The position numbers and the translations under genes are program-made. A DNA stretch of 64,000 bases from Ptiloglossa arizonensis (taxonomy: Eukaryota > Arthropoda > Insecta > Hymenoptera > Colletidae), in the NCBI RefSeq assembly GCF_051014685.1, contig NW_027478388.1, positions 1,227,180-1,291,179 on the forward strand. The letters run 5' to 3'. Positions 1-10,974 of the stretch are shown here, one piece after another (position 1 is the first letter of the stretch; each line of letters starts with the position of its first letter). The notes beneath the pieces are model-generated. The model searched no databases. It saw only the letters and a list, made by a program, of their open reading frames with translations, and had not been told where the DNA came from.

Positions 1-1593
1 TCCCAAAAATTCCTGTTGCATCCGAAAGTAGAAACTCGCCCGATTACAAAGGTATGTGTATTTTTTCCCTAGCCCATTCTGGTTAAGCGTTTGGAGCAGC
101 AGAATTGCGAAAAATTCTTTTCCTTCTAAACCATGTCTTGGCTTCAAACTCCCATATCTCGCGAACGGATTGACCTAACCCAAAAATTCCTATTGCATCT
201 GAAAGTAGAAACTCGCCCGATTACAACTGTATGTGTATTTTTTCCCTAGGCTATTCTGGTTAAGCGTTTGGAGCAGCAGAATTGCGAAAAATTGTTTGCC
301 TTCTCAACCATTTCTTAGCTTCAAAGTCCCATATCTCACGAACGGATTGACCAAACCCAAAAATTCCTGCTGCGTCCGAAAGTAGAATCTCGCCCGATTA
401 CAACAGTATGTGTATTTTTTCCCTAGGCCATTCTGGTTAAGCGTTTGGAGCAGCAGAATTGCGAAAAATGTTTTGCCTTCTCAACCATTTCTTGGCTTCA
501 AACTCCCATATCTCGCGAACGGATTAACCTAACCCAAAAATTCCTGCTCTGTCTGAAAGTAGAAACTCGCTCGATTACAACGGTATGTGTATTTTTTCCC
601 TAGGCCATTCTGGTTAAGCGTTTGGAGCAGCTGAAGTGCGAAAAATTGTTTGCCTTCTCAACCATTTCTTAGCTTCAAAGTCCCATATCTCGCGAACGGA
701 TTGACCTAACCCAAAAACTCCTGTCGCGTGTGAAAGTAGAAACTCGGCCGATTACAACGGTATGTGTGTTTTTTCCCTAGCCCATTCTGGTTAAGCGTTT
801 GGATCAGCAGAATTGCGAAAAATTGTTTGCCTTCTCAACCATTTCTTAGCTTCAAAGTCCCATATCTCGCGAACGGATTGACCTAACCCAAAAATTCGTG
901 TTGCGTGTGAAAGTAGAAACTCGCCCGCTTACAACGGTATCTGTATTTTTTCCCTAGGCCATTCTGGTTAAGGGTTTGGAGCAGCAGAATTGCGAAAAAT
1001 TTTTTGCCTTCTCAACCATTTCTTGGCTTCAAACTCCCATATCTCGCGAACGGAGTGACCTAACCCAAAAATTCCTGTTGCATCTGAAAGTAGAAACACG
1101 CCCGATAACAACGGCATGTGTATTTTTTCCCTAGGCCATTCTGGTTAAGCGTTTGGAGCAGCAGAATTGCGAAAAATTGTTTGCCTTCTCAACCATTTCT
1201 TAGCTTCAATGTCCCATATCTCACGAACGGATTGACCAAACCCAAAAATTCCTGTTGCATCCGAAAGTAGAAACTCGCCCGATTACAACGGTATGTGTAT
1301 TTTTTCCCTAGCCCTTTCTGGTTAAGCGTTTGGAGCAGCAGAATTGCGAACAATGTTTTGCCTTCTCAACCATTTCTTAGCTTCAATGTCCCATATCTCA
1401 CGAACGTATTGACCAAACCCAAAAATTCCTGCTGCGTCTGAAAGTAGAAACTCGCCCGATTACAACGGTATGTGTATTTTTTCCCTAGGCCATTCTGGTT
1501 AAAGGTTTGGAGCAGCAGAATTGCGAAAAATTTTTTGCCTTCTCAACCATTTCTTGGCTTCAAACTCCCATATCTCGCGAACGGAGTGACCTA
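1..1593. repeat. HOR unit, 9 monomers: A B C D E F/H I J K
   Basis: Monomer 6 (886-1,062) begins as class F (cgtgttgcgtgtg, cgcttacaacggtatctg) and ends as class H (aagggtttgg, ggagtgaccta). G and the first part of H are therefore missing. Private substitutions are catgtcttgg in A, ctcgctcgatt in D and aaaaactcctg in E. Confidence 0.9.
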
Positions 1594-2655
1594 TCCCAAA
1601 AATTCCTGTTGCATCCGAAAGTAGAAACTCGCCCGATTACAAAGGTATGTGTATTTTTTCCCTAGCCCATTCTGGTTAAGCGTTTGGAGCAGCAGAATTG
1701 CGAAAAATTCTTTTCCTTCTAAACCATTTCTTGGCTTCAAACTCCCATATCTCGCGAACGGATTGACCTAACCCAAAAATTCCTATTGCATCTGAAAGTA
1801 GAAACTCGCCCGATTACAACTGTATGTGTATTTTTTCCCTAGGCTATTCTGGTTAAGCGTTTGGAGCAGCAGAATTGCGAAAAATTGTTTGCCTTCTCAA
1901 CCATTTCTTAGCTTCAAAGTCCCATATCTCACGAACGGATTGACCAAACCCAAAAATTCCTGCTGCGTCTGAAAGTAGAATCTCGCCCGATTACAACAGT
2001 ATGTGTATTTTTTCCCTAGGCCATTCTGGTTAAGCGTTTGGAGCAGCAGAATTGCGAAAAATGTTTTGCCTTCTCAACCATTTCTTGGCTTCAAACTCCC
2101 ATATCTCGCGAACGGAGTGACCTAACCCAAAAATTCCTGTTGCATCTGAAAGTAGAAACACGCCCGATAACAACGGCATGTGTATTTTTTCCCTAGGCCA
2201 TTCTGGTTAAGCGTTTGGAGCAGCAGAATTGCGAAAAATTGTTTGCCTTCTCAACCATTTCTTAGCTTCAATGTCCCATATCTCACGAACGGATTGACCA
2301 AACCCAAAAATTCCTGTTGCAACCGAAAGTAGAAACTCGCCCGATTACAACGGTATGTGTATTTTTTCCCTAGCCCTTTCTGGTTAAGCGTTTGGAGCAG
2401 CAGAATTGCGAACAATGTTTTGCCTTCTCAACCATTTCTTAGCTTCAATGTCCCATATCTCACGAACGTATTGACCAAACCCAAAAATTCCTGCTGCGTC
2501 TGAAAGTAGAAACTCGCCCGATTACAACGGTATGTGTATTTTTTCCCTAGGCCATTCTGGTTAAAGGTTTGGAGCAGCAGAATTGCGAAAAATTTTTTGC
2601 CTTCTCAACCATTTCTTGGCTTCAAACTCCCATATCTCGCGAACGGAGTGACCTA
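1594..2655. repeat. HOR unit, 6 monomers: A B C/H I J K
   Basis: Monomer 3 (1,948-2,124) carries the class C mark agaatctcg...acaacagta but ends ggagtgaccta like H. The block D to G is absent. The same C/H joint recurs in many later units, so it was copied after forming once or formed repeatedly. Confidence 0.9.
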
Positions 2656-3540
2656 TCCCAAAAATTCCTGTTGCATCCGAAAGTAGAAACTCGCCCGATT
2701 ACAAAGGTATGTGTATTTTTTCCCTAGCCCATTCTGGTTAAGCGTTTGGAGCAGCAGAATTGCGAAAAATTCTTTTCCTTCTAAACCATTTCTTGGCTTC
2801 AAACTCCCATATCTCGCGAACGGATTGACCTAACCCAAAAATTCCTATTGCATCTGAAAGTAGAAACTCGCGCGATTACAACTGTATGTGTATTTTTTCC
2901 CTAGGCTATTCTGGTTAAGCGTTTGGAGCAGCAGAATTGCGAAAAATTGTTTGCCTTCTCAACCATTTCTTAGCTTCAAAGTCCCATATCTCACGAACGG
3001 ATTGACCAAACCCAAAAATTCCTGCTGCGTCTGAAAGTAGAATCTCGCCCGATTACAACAGTATGTGTATTTTTTCCCTAGGCCATTCTGGTTAAGCGTT
3101 TGGAGCAGCAGAATTGCGAAAAATGTTTTGCCTTCTCAACCATTTCTTGGCTTCGAACTCCCATATCTCGCGAACGGATTAACCTAACCCAAAAATTCCT
3201 GCTCTGTCTGAAAGTAGAAACACGCCCGATTACAACGGTATGTGTATTTTTTCCCTAGGCCATTCTGGTTAAGCGTTTGGAGCAGCAGAATTGCGAAAAA
3301 TTGTTTGCCTTCTCAACCATTTCTTAGCTTCAATGTACCATATCTCACGAACGGATTGACCAAACCCAAAAATTCCTGCTGCGTCTGAAAGTAGAAACTC
3401 GCCCGATTACAACGGTATGTGTATTTTTTCCCTAGGCCATTCTGGTTAAAGGTTTGGAGCAGCAGAATTGCGAAAAATTTTTTGCCTTCTCAACCATTTC
3501 TTGGCTTCAAACTCCCATATCTCGCGAACGGAGTGACCTA
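2656..3540. repeat. HOR unit, 5 monomers: A B C D/I K
   Basis: Monomer 4 (3,187-3,363) starts as D (cctgctctgtctg), carries acacgcccg as in I, and ends with tgtaccatatctcacg. It lacks the class D cagctgaag. E to H and J are missing. Together with the preceding 6-mer this makes 1,947 bp, the length of the complete HOR, though the content differs. Confidence 0.88.
3336..3352 (-). other. Degraded CENP-B box-like element in D/I hybrid
   Basis: Plus strand reads taccatatctcacgaac. The core becomes TGGT in place of TGGG, giving two mismatches to the fixed bases. It marks the D/I hybrids (also 6,7xx and 8,8xx) as box-poor monomers. Confidence 0.35.
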
Positions 3541-5310
3541 TCCCAAAAATTCCTGTTGCATCCGAAAGTAGAAACTCGCCCGATTACAACTGTATGTGTA
3601 TTTTTTCCCTAGGCTATTCTGGTTAAGCGTTTGGAGCAGCAGAATTGCGAAAAATTGTTTGCCTTCTCAACCATTTCTTAGCTTCAAAGTCCCATATCTC
3701 ACGAACGGATTGACCAAACCCAAAAATTCCTGCTGCGTCCGAAAGTAGAATCTCGCCCGATTACAACAGAATGTGTATTTTTTCCCTAGGCCATTCTGGT
3801 TAAGCGTTTGGAGCAGCAGAATTGCGAAAAATGTTTTGCCTTCTCAACCATTTCTTGGCTTCAAACTCCCATATCTCGCGAACGGATTAACCTAACCCAA
3901 AAATTCCTGCTCTGTCTGAAAGTAGAAACTCGCCCGATTACAACGGTATGTGTATTTTTTCCCTAGGCCATTCTGGTTAAGCGTTTGGAGCAGCTGAAGT
4001 GCGAAAAATTGTTTGCCTTCTCAACCATTTCTTAGCTTCAAAGTCCCATATCTCGCGAACGGATTGACCTAACCCAAAAATTCCTGTCGCGTGTGAAAGT
4101 AGAAACTCGGCCGATTACAACGGTATGTGTGTTTTTTCCCTAGCCCATTCTGGTTAAGCGTTTGGATCAGCAGAATTGCGAAAAATTGTTTGCCTTCTCA
4201 ACCATTTCTTAGCTTCAAAGTCCCATATCTCGCGAACGGATTGACCTAACCCAAAAATTCGTGTTGCGTGTGAAAGTAGAAACTCGCCCGCTTACAACGG
4301 TATCTGTATTTTTTCCCTAGGCAATTCTGGTTAAGCGTTTGGAGCAGCAGAATTGCGAAAAATTTGTTGTCTTCTTAACCATTTCTTAGCTTCAAACTCC
4401 CATATCTCGCGAACGGATTAACCTAACCCAAAAATTCCTGTTGCATCCGAAAGTAGAAACTCGCCCGATTACAACGGTATGTGTATTTTTTCCCTAGCCC
4501 ATTCTGGTTAAGCGTTTGGAGCAGCAGAATTGCGAACAATGTTTTGCCTTCTCAACCATTTCTTAGCTTCAATGTCCCATATCTCACGAACGGATTGACC
4601 AAACCCAAAAATTCCTGCTGCGTCTGAAAGTAGAAACTCGACCGATTACAACGGTATGTGTATTTTTTCCCTAGGCCATTCTGGTTAAGGGTTTGGAGCA
4701 GCAGAATTGCGAAAAATGTTTTGCCTTCTCAACCATTTCTTGGCTTCAAACTCCCATATCTCGCGAACGGAGTGACCTAACCCAAAAATTCCTGTTGCAT
4801 CTGAAAGTAGAAACACGCCCGATAACAACGGCATGTGTATTTTTTCCCTAGGCCATTCTGGTTAAGCGTTTGGAGCAGCAGAATTGCGAAAAATTGTTTG
4901 CCTTCTCAACCATTTCTTAGCTTCAATGTCCCATATCTCACGAACGGATTGACCAAACCCAAAAATTCCTGTTGCATCCGAAAGTAGAAACTCGCCCGAT
5001 TACAACGGTATGTGTATTTTTTCCCTAGCCCTTTCTGGTTAAGCGTTTGGAGCAGCAGAATTGCGAACAATGTTTTGCCTTCTCAACCATTTCTTAGCTT
5101 CAATGTCCCATATCTCACGAACGTATTGACCAAACCCAAAAATTCCTGCTGCGTCTGAAAGTAGAAACTCGCCCGATTACAACGGTATGTGTATTTTTGA
5201 CCTAGGCCATTCTGGTTAAAGGTTTGGAGCAGCAGAATTGCGAAAAATTTTTTGCCTTCTCAACCATTTCTTGGCTTCAAACTCCCATATCTCGCGAACG
5301 GAGTGACCTA
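3541..5310. repeat. HOR unit, 10 monomers: A/B C D E F G H I J K
   Basis: The first monomer opens as A (tccc, gcatccg) and becomes B from acaactgta and taggctattc onward, so one monomer is lost at the A-B joint. The remaining nine are in complete order. Class C reads acaacagaatg here instead of acaacagtatg. Confidence 0.9.
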
Positions 5311-6372
5311 TCCCAAAAATTCCTGTTGCATCCGAAAGTAGAAACTCGCCCGATTACAAAGGTATGTGTATTTTTTCCCTAGCCCATTCTGGTTAAGTGT
5401 TTGGAGCAGCAGAATTGCGAAAAATTCTTTTCCTTCTAAACCATTTCTTGGCTTCAAACTCCCATATCTCGCGAACGGATTGACCTAACCCAAAAATTCC
5501 TATTGCATCTGAAAGTAGAAACTCGCCCGATTACAACTGTATGTGTATTTTTTCCCTAGGCTATTCTGGTTAAGCGTTTGGAGCAGCAGAATTGCGAAAA
5601 ATTGTTTGCCTTCTCAACCATTTCTTAGCTTCAAAGTCCCATATCTCACGAACGGATTGACCAAACCCAAAAATTCCTGCTGCGTCTGAAAGTAGAATCT
5701 CGCCCGATTACAACAGTATGTGTATTTTTTCCCTAGGCCATTCTGGTTAAGCGTTTGGAGCAGCAGAATTGCGAAAAATGTTTTGCCTTCTCAACCATTT
5801 CTTGGCTTCAAACTCCCATATCTCGCGAACGGAGTGACCTAACCCAAAAATTCCTGTTGCATCTGAAAGTAGAAACACGCCCGATAACAACGGCATGTGT
5901 ATTTTTTCCCTAGGCCATTCTGGTTAAGCGTTTGGAGCAGCAGAATTGCGAAAAATTGTTTGCCTTCTCAACCATTTCTTAGCTTCAATGTCCCATATCT
6001 CACGAACGGATTGACCAAACCCAAAAATTCCTGTTGCATCCGAAAGTAGAAACTCGCCCGATTACAACGGTATGTGTATTTTTTCCCTAGCCCTTTCTGG
6101 TTAAGCGTTTGGAGCAGCAGAATTGCGAACAATGTTTTGCCTTCTCAACCATTTCTTAGCTTCAATGTCCCATATCTCACGAACGTATTGACCAAACCCA
6201 AAAATTCCTGCTGCGTCTGAAAGTAGAAACTCGCCCGATTACAACGGTATGTGTATTTTTTCCCTAGGCCATTCTGGTTAAAGGTTTGGAGCAGCAGAAT
6301 TGCGAAAAATTTTTTGCCTTCTCAACCATTTCTTGGCTTCAAACTCCCATATCTCGCGAACGGAGTGACCTA
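5311..6372. repeat. HOR unit, 6 monomers: A B C/H I J K
   Basis: This has the same arrangement as 1,594-2,655. Class A carries the marker aagtgtttgg at 5,397, a CpG-to-TpG change that later tags five more A monomers. Confidence 0.9.
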
Positions 6373-7080
6373 TCCCAAAAATTCCTGTTGCATCCGAAAG
6401 TAGAAACTCGCCCGATTACAAAGGTATGTGTATTTTTTCCCTAGGCTATTCTGGTTAAGCGTTTGGAGCAGCAGAATTGCGAAAAATTGTTTGCCTTCTC
6501 AACCATTTCTTAGCTTCAAAGTCCCATATCTCACGAACGGATTGACCAAACCCAAAAATTCCTGCTGCGTCTGAAAGTAGAATCTCGCCCGATTACAACA
6601 GTATGTGTATTTTTTCCCTAGGCCATTCTGGTTAAGCGTTTGGAGCAGCAGAATTGCGAAAAATGTTTTGCCTTCTCAACCATTTCTTGGCTTCGAACTC
6701 CCATATCTCGCGAACGGATTAACCTAACCCAAAAATTCCTGCTCTGTCTGAAAGTAGAAACACGCCCGATTACAACGGTATGTGTATTTTTTCCCTAGGC
6801 CATTCTGGTTAAGCGTTTGGAGCAGCAGAATTGCGAAAAATTGTTTGCCTTCTCAACCATTTCTTAGCTTCAATGTACCATATCTCACGAACGGATTGAC
6901 CAAACCCAAAAATTCCTGCTGCGTCTGAAAGTAGAAACTCGCCCGATTACAACGGTATGTGTATTTTTTCCCTAGGCCATTCTGGTTAAAGGTTTGGAGC
7001 AGCAGAATTGCGAAAAATTTTTTGCCTTCTCAACCATTTCTTGGCTTCAAACTCCCATATCTCGCGAACGGAGTGACCTA
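6373..7080. repeat. HOR unit, 4 monomers: A/B C D/I K
   Basis: The first monomer is an A/B hybrid that keeps the A form acaaaggta and then switches to B taggctattc. The third is the D/I hybrid with tgtaccatatc. With the preceding 6-mer it forms a 10-monomer pair. Confidence 0.88.
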
Positions 7081-8142
7081 TCCCAAAAATTCCTGTTGCA
7101 TCCGAAAGTAGAAACTCGCCCGATTACAAAGTTATGTGTATTTTTTCCCTAGCCCATTCTGGTTAAGCGTTTGGAGCAGCAGAATTGTGAAAAATTCTTT
7201 TCCTTCTAAACCATTTCTTGGCTTCAAACTCCCATATCTCGCGAACGGATTGACCTAACCCAAAAATTCCTATTGCATCTGAAAGTAGAAACTCGCCCGA
7301 TTACATCTGTATGTGTATTTTTTCCCTAGGCTATTCTGGTTAAGCGTTTGGAGCAGCAGAATTGCGAAAAATTGTTTGCCTTCTCAACCATTTCTTAGCT
7401 TCAAAGTCCCATATCTCACGAACGGATTGACCAAACCCAAAAATTCCTGCTGCGTCCGAAAGTAGAATCTCGCCCGATTACAACAGTATGTGTATTTTTT
7501 CCCTATGCCATTCTGGTTAAGCGTTTGGAGCAGCAGAATTGCGAAAAATGTTTTGCCTTCTCAACCATTTCTTGGCTTCAAACTCCCATATCTCGCGAAC
7601 GGAGTGACCTAACCCAAAAATTCCTGTTGCATCTGAAAGTAGAAACACGCCCGATAACAACGGCATGTGTATTTTTTCCCTAGGCCATTCTGGTTAAGCG
7701 TTTGGAGCAGCAGAATTGCGAAAAATTGTTTGCCTTCTCAACCATTTCTTAGCTTCAATGTCCCATATCTCACGAACGGATTGACCAAACCCAAAAATTC
7801 CTGTTGCATCCGAAAGTAGAAACTCGCCCGATTACAACGGTATGTGTATTTTTTCCCTAGCCCTTTCTGGTTAAGCGTTTGGAGCAGCAGAATTGCGAAC
7901 AATGTTTTGCCTTCTCAACCATTTCTTAGCTTCAATGTCCCATATCTCACGAACGTATTGACCAAACCCAAAAATTCCTGCTGCGTCTGAAAGTAGAAAC
8001 TCGCCCGATTACAACGGTATGTGTATTTTTTCCCTAGGCCATTCTGGTTAAAGGTTTGGAGCAGCAGAATTGCGAAAAATTTTTTGCCTTCTCAACCATT
8101 TCTTGGCTTCAAACTCCCATATCTCGCGAACGGAGTGACCTA
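7081..8142. repeat. HOR unit, 6 monomers: A B C/H I J K
   Basis: The order matches 1,594-2,655. Private changes are acaaagttatg and attgtgaaaa in A and acatctgta in B. The attgtgaaaa form is a CpG-to-TpG change. Confidence 0.9.
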
Positions 8143-9027
8143 TCCCAAAAATTCCTGTTGCATCCGAAAGTAGAAACTCGCCCGATTACAAAGGTATGTG
8201 TATTTTTTCCCTAGCCCATTCTGGTTAAGCGTTTGGAGCAGCAGAATTGCGAAAAATTCTTTTCCTTCTAAACCATTTCTTGGCTTCAAACTCCCATATC
8301 TCGCGAACGGATTGACCTAACCCAAAAATTCCTATTGCATCTGAAAGTAGAAACTCGCCCGATTACAACTGTATGTGTATTTTTTCCCTAGGCTATTCTG
8401 GTTAAGCGTTTGGAGCAGCAGAATTGCGAAAAATTGTTTGCCTTCTCAACCATTTCTTAGCTTCAAAGTCCCATATCTCACGAACGGATTGACCAAACCC
8501 AAAAATTCCTGCTGCGTCTGAAAGTAGAATCTCGCCCGATTACAACAGTATGTGTATTTTTTCCCTAGGCCATTCTGGTTAAGCGTTTGGAGCAGCAGAA
8601 TTGCGAAAAATGTTTTGCCTTCTCAACCATTTCTTGGCTTCGAACTCCCATATCTCGCGAACGGATTAACCTAACCCAAAAATTCCTGCTCTGTCTGAAA
8701 GTAGAAACACGCCCGATTACAACGGTATGTGTATTTTTTCCCTAGGCCATTCTGGTTAAGCGTTTGGAGCAGCAGAATTGCGAAAAATTGTTTGCCTTCT
8801 CAACCATTTCTTAGCTTCAATGTACCATATCTCACGAACGGATTGACCAAACCCAAAAATTCCTGCTGCGTCTGAAAGTAGAAACTCGCCCGATTACAAC
8901 GGTATGTGTATTTTTTCCCTAGGCCATTCTGGTTAAAGGTTTGGAGCAGCAGAATTGCGAAAAATTTTTTGCCTTCTCAACCATTTCTTGGCTTCAAACT
9001 CCCATATCTCGCGAACGGAGTGACCTA
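8143..9027. repeat. HOR unit, 5 monomers: A B C D/I K
   Basis: The arrangement is that of 2,656-3,540, with the same D/I hybrid (tgtaccatatctcacg) and the same cttcgaactccc in C. The 6+5 pair 7,081-9,027 therefore repeats the pair 1,594-3,540. Confidence 0.9.
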
Positions 9028-9204
9028 TCCCAAAAATTCCTGTTGCATCCGAAAGTAGAAACTCGCCCGATTACAAAGTTATGTGTATTTTTTCCCTAGC
9101 CCATTCTGGTTAAGCGTTTGGAGCAGCAGAATTGCGAAAAATTCTTTTCCTTCTAAACCATTTCTTGGCTTCAAACTCCCATATCTCGCGAACGGATTGA
9201 CCTA
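9028..9204. repeat. Monomer class A
   Basis: Opens with tccc. Class marks are gcatccgaaag, acaaaggtatg (here acaaagttatg), tagcccattc and attcttttccttctaaacc, with an α end. One derivative has a single-base deletion (gcgaaatttctt). Confidence 0.9.
9177..9193 (-). other. CENP-B box-like element, α form (representative)
   Basis: Read on the minus strand this is GTTCGCGAGATATGGGA. Against the CENP-B box core NTTCGNNNNANNCGGGN it matches 8 of 9 fixed bases, with T for C in CGGG. The same element sits at positions 150-166 of α monomers throughout the array. Binding by a CENP-B-like protein is inferred, not shown. Confidence 0.45.
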
Positions 9205-9381
9205 ACCCAAAAATTCCTATTGCATCTGAAAGTAGAAACTCGCCCGATTACAACTGTATGTGTATTTTTTCCCTAGGCTATTCTGGTTAAGCGTTTGGAG
9301 CAGCAGAATTGCGAAAAATTGTTTGCCTTCTCAACCATTTCTTAGCTTCAAAGTCCCATATCTCACGAACGGATTGACCAA
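9205..9381. repeat. Monomer class B
   Basis: Marks are cctattgcatctg, acaactgtatg, taggctattctgg and attgtttgcc, with a β end (cttcaaagtcccatatctca). Confidence 0.9.
9354..9370 (-). other. CENP-B box-like element, β form (representative)
   Basis: Reads GTTCGTGAGATATGGGA on the minus strand. The α/β difference (CGAG versus TGAG) lies in the unconstrained NNNN of the box, so the same 8 of 9 fixed bases are kept. Confidence 0.42.
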
Positions 9382-9558
9382 ACCCAAAAATTCCTGCTGC
9401 GTCCGAAAGTAGAATCTCGCCCGATTACAACAGTATGTGTATTTTTTCCCTAGGCCATTCTGGTTAAGCGTTTGGAGCAGCAGAATTGCGAAAAATGTTT
9501 TGCCTTCTCAACCATTTCTTGGCTTCAAACTCCCATATCTCGCGAACGGATTAACCTA
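9382..9558. repeat. Monomer class C
   Basis: Marks are cctgctgcgtc, agaatctcg (elsewhere agaaactcg), acaacagtatg and aatgttttgcc, with an α end reading ggattaaccta. Confidence 0.9.
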
Positions 9559-9735
9559 ACCCAAAAATTCCTGCTCTGTCTGAAAGTAGAAACTCGCCCG
9601 ATTACAACGGTATGTGTATTTTTTCCCTAGGCCATTCTGGTTAAGCGTTTGGAGCAGCTGAAGTGCGAAAAATTGTTTGCCTTCTCAACCATTTCTTAGC
9701 TTCAAAGTCCCATATCTCGCGAACGGATTGACCTA
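9559..9735. repeat. Monomer class D
   Basis: Marks are cctgctctgtctg and gagcagctgaagtgcg (other classes read gagcagcagaattgcg). The end mixes cttcaaagt with ctcgcgaac and gaccta. It holds the PvuII-type cagctg. Confidence 0.9.
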
Positions 9736-9912
9736 ACCCAAAAATTCCTGTCGCGTGTGAAAGTAGAAACTCGGCCGATTACAACGGTATGTGTGTTTTT
9801 TCCCTAGCCCATTCTGGTTAAGCGTTTGGATCAGCAGAATTGCGAAAAATTGTTTGCCTTCTCAACCATTTCTTAGCTTCAAAGTCCCATATCTCGCGAA
9901 CGGATTGACCTA
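9736..9912. repeat. Monomer class E
   Basis: Marks are cctgtcgcgtgtg, actcggccgatt, tatgtgtgttttttccc and ggatcagcag. It holds the cggccg palindrome. One lineage has lost a T from the T-tract. Confidence 0.9.
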
Positions 9913-10089
9913 ACCCAAAAATTCGTGTTGCGTGTGAAAGTAGAAACTCGCCCGCTTACAACGGTATCTGTATTTTTTCCCTAGGCCATTCTGGTTAAGC
10001 GTTTGGAGCAGCAGAATTGCGAAAAATTTGTTGTCTTCTTAACCATTTCTTAGCTTCAAACTCCCATATCTCGCGAACGGATTAACCTA
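9913..10089. repeat. Monomer class F
   Basis: Marks are cgtgttgcgtgtg, cgcttacaacggtatctg and aatttgttgtcttcttaacc, with an α end reading ggattaaccta. Confidence 0.9.
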
Positions 10090-10266
10090 ACCCAAAAATT
10101 CCTGTTGCATCCGAAAGTAGAAACTCGCCCGATTACAACGGTATGTGTATTTTTTCCCTAGCCCATTCTGGTTAAGCGTTTGGAGCAGCAGAATTGCGAA
10201 CAATGTTTTGCCTTCTCAACCATTTCTTAGCTTCAATGTCCCATATCTCACGAACGGATTGAACAA
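10090..10266. repeat. Monomer class G
   Basis: Marks are cctgttgcatccg, tagcccattc and gcgaacaatgttttgcc, with a β end (cttcaatgtccc, cacgaacggattga). A derivative, G', has gcgaaaaatgttttgcc and an α end. Confidence 0.88.
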
Positions 10267-10443
10267 ACCCAAAAATTCCTGCTGCGTCTGAAAGTAGAAA
10301 CTCGACCGATTACAACGGTATGTGTATTTTTTCCCTAGGCCATTCTGGTTAAGGGTTTGGAGCAGCAGAATTGCGAAAAATGTTTTGCCTTCTCAACCAT
10401 TTCTTGGCTTCAAACTCCCATATCTCGCGAACGGAGTGACCTA
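10267..10443. repeat. Monomer class H
   Basis: Marks are actcgaccg, aagggtttgg and aatgttttgcc, with an α end reading ggagtgaccta. A related form, H*, starts cctattgcatctg and keeps aagggtttgg. Confidence 0.88.
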
Positions 10444-10620
10444 ACCCAAAAATTCCTGTTGCATCTGAAAGTAGAAACACGCCCGATAACAACGGCATGT
10501 GTATTTTTTCCCTAGGCCATTCTGGTTAAGCGTTTGGAGCAGCAGAATTGCGAAAAATTGTTTGCCTTCTCAACCATTTCTTAGCTTCAATGTCCCATAT
10601 CTCACGAACGGATTGACCAA
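10444..10620. repeat. Monomer class I
   Basis: Marks are aaacacgcccgataacaacg and ggcatgtgta, then attgtttgcc and a β end with cttcaatgtccc. Confidence 0.9.
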
Positions 10621-10797
10621 ACCCAAAAATTCCTGTTGCATCCGAAAGTAGAAACTCGCCCGATTACAACGGTATGTGTATTTTTTCCCTAGCCCTTTCT
10701 GGTTAAGCGTTTGGAGCAGCAGAATTGCGAACAATGTTTTGCCTTCTCAACCATTTCTTAGCTTCAATGTCCCATATCTCACGAACGTATTGACCAA
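10621..10797. repeat. Monomer class J
   Basis: Marks are tagccctttctgg, gcgaacaatgttttgcc and a β end reading cacgaacgtattgacc. Confidence 0.9.
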
Positions 10798-10974
10798 ACC
10801 CAAAAATTCCTGCTGCGTCTGAAAGTAGAAACTCGCCCGATTACAACGGTATGTGTATTTTTTCCCTAGGCCATTCTGGTTAAAGGTTTGGAGCAGCAGA
10901 ATTGCGAAAAATTTTTTGCCTTCTCAACCATTTCTTGGCTTCAAACTCCCATATCTCGCGAACGGAGTGACCTA
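10798..10974. repeat. Monomer class K
   Basis: Marks are cctgctgcgtctg, taaaggtttgg and gcgaaaaattttttgcc (an imperfect palindrome), with an α end reading ggagtgaccta. It is followed by the tccc of the next A. Confidence 0.9.

Larger units (their letters stand above)
9028..10974. repeat. Complete 11-mer HOR, reference copy (A-K)
   Basis: All eleven classes follow one another without hybrid or deletion, 11 x 177 = 1,947 bp. I used this copy to define the classes. A single EagI-type site (cggccg, in E) and a single PvuII-type site (cagctg, in D) per unit would give a 1,947-bp periodicity where the unit is intact. Confidence 0.95.
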
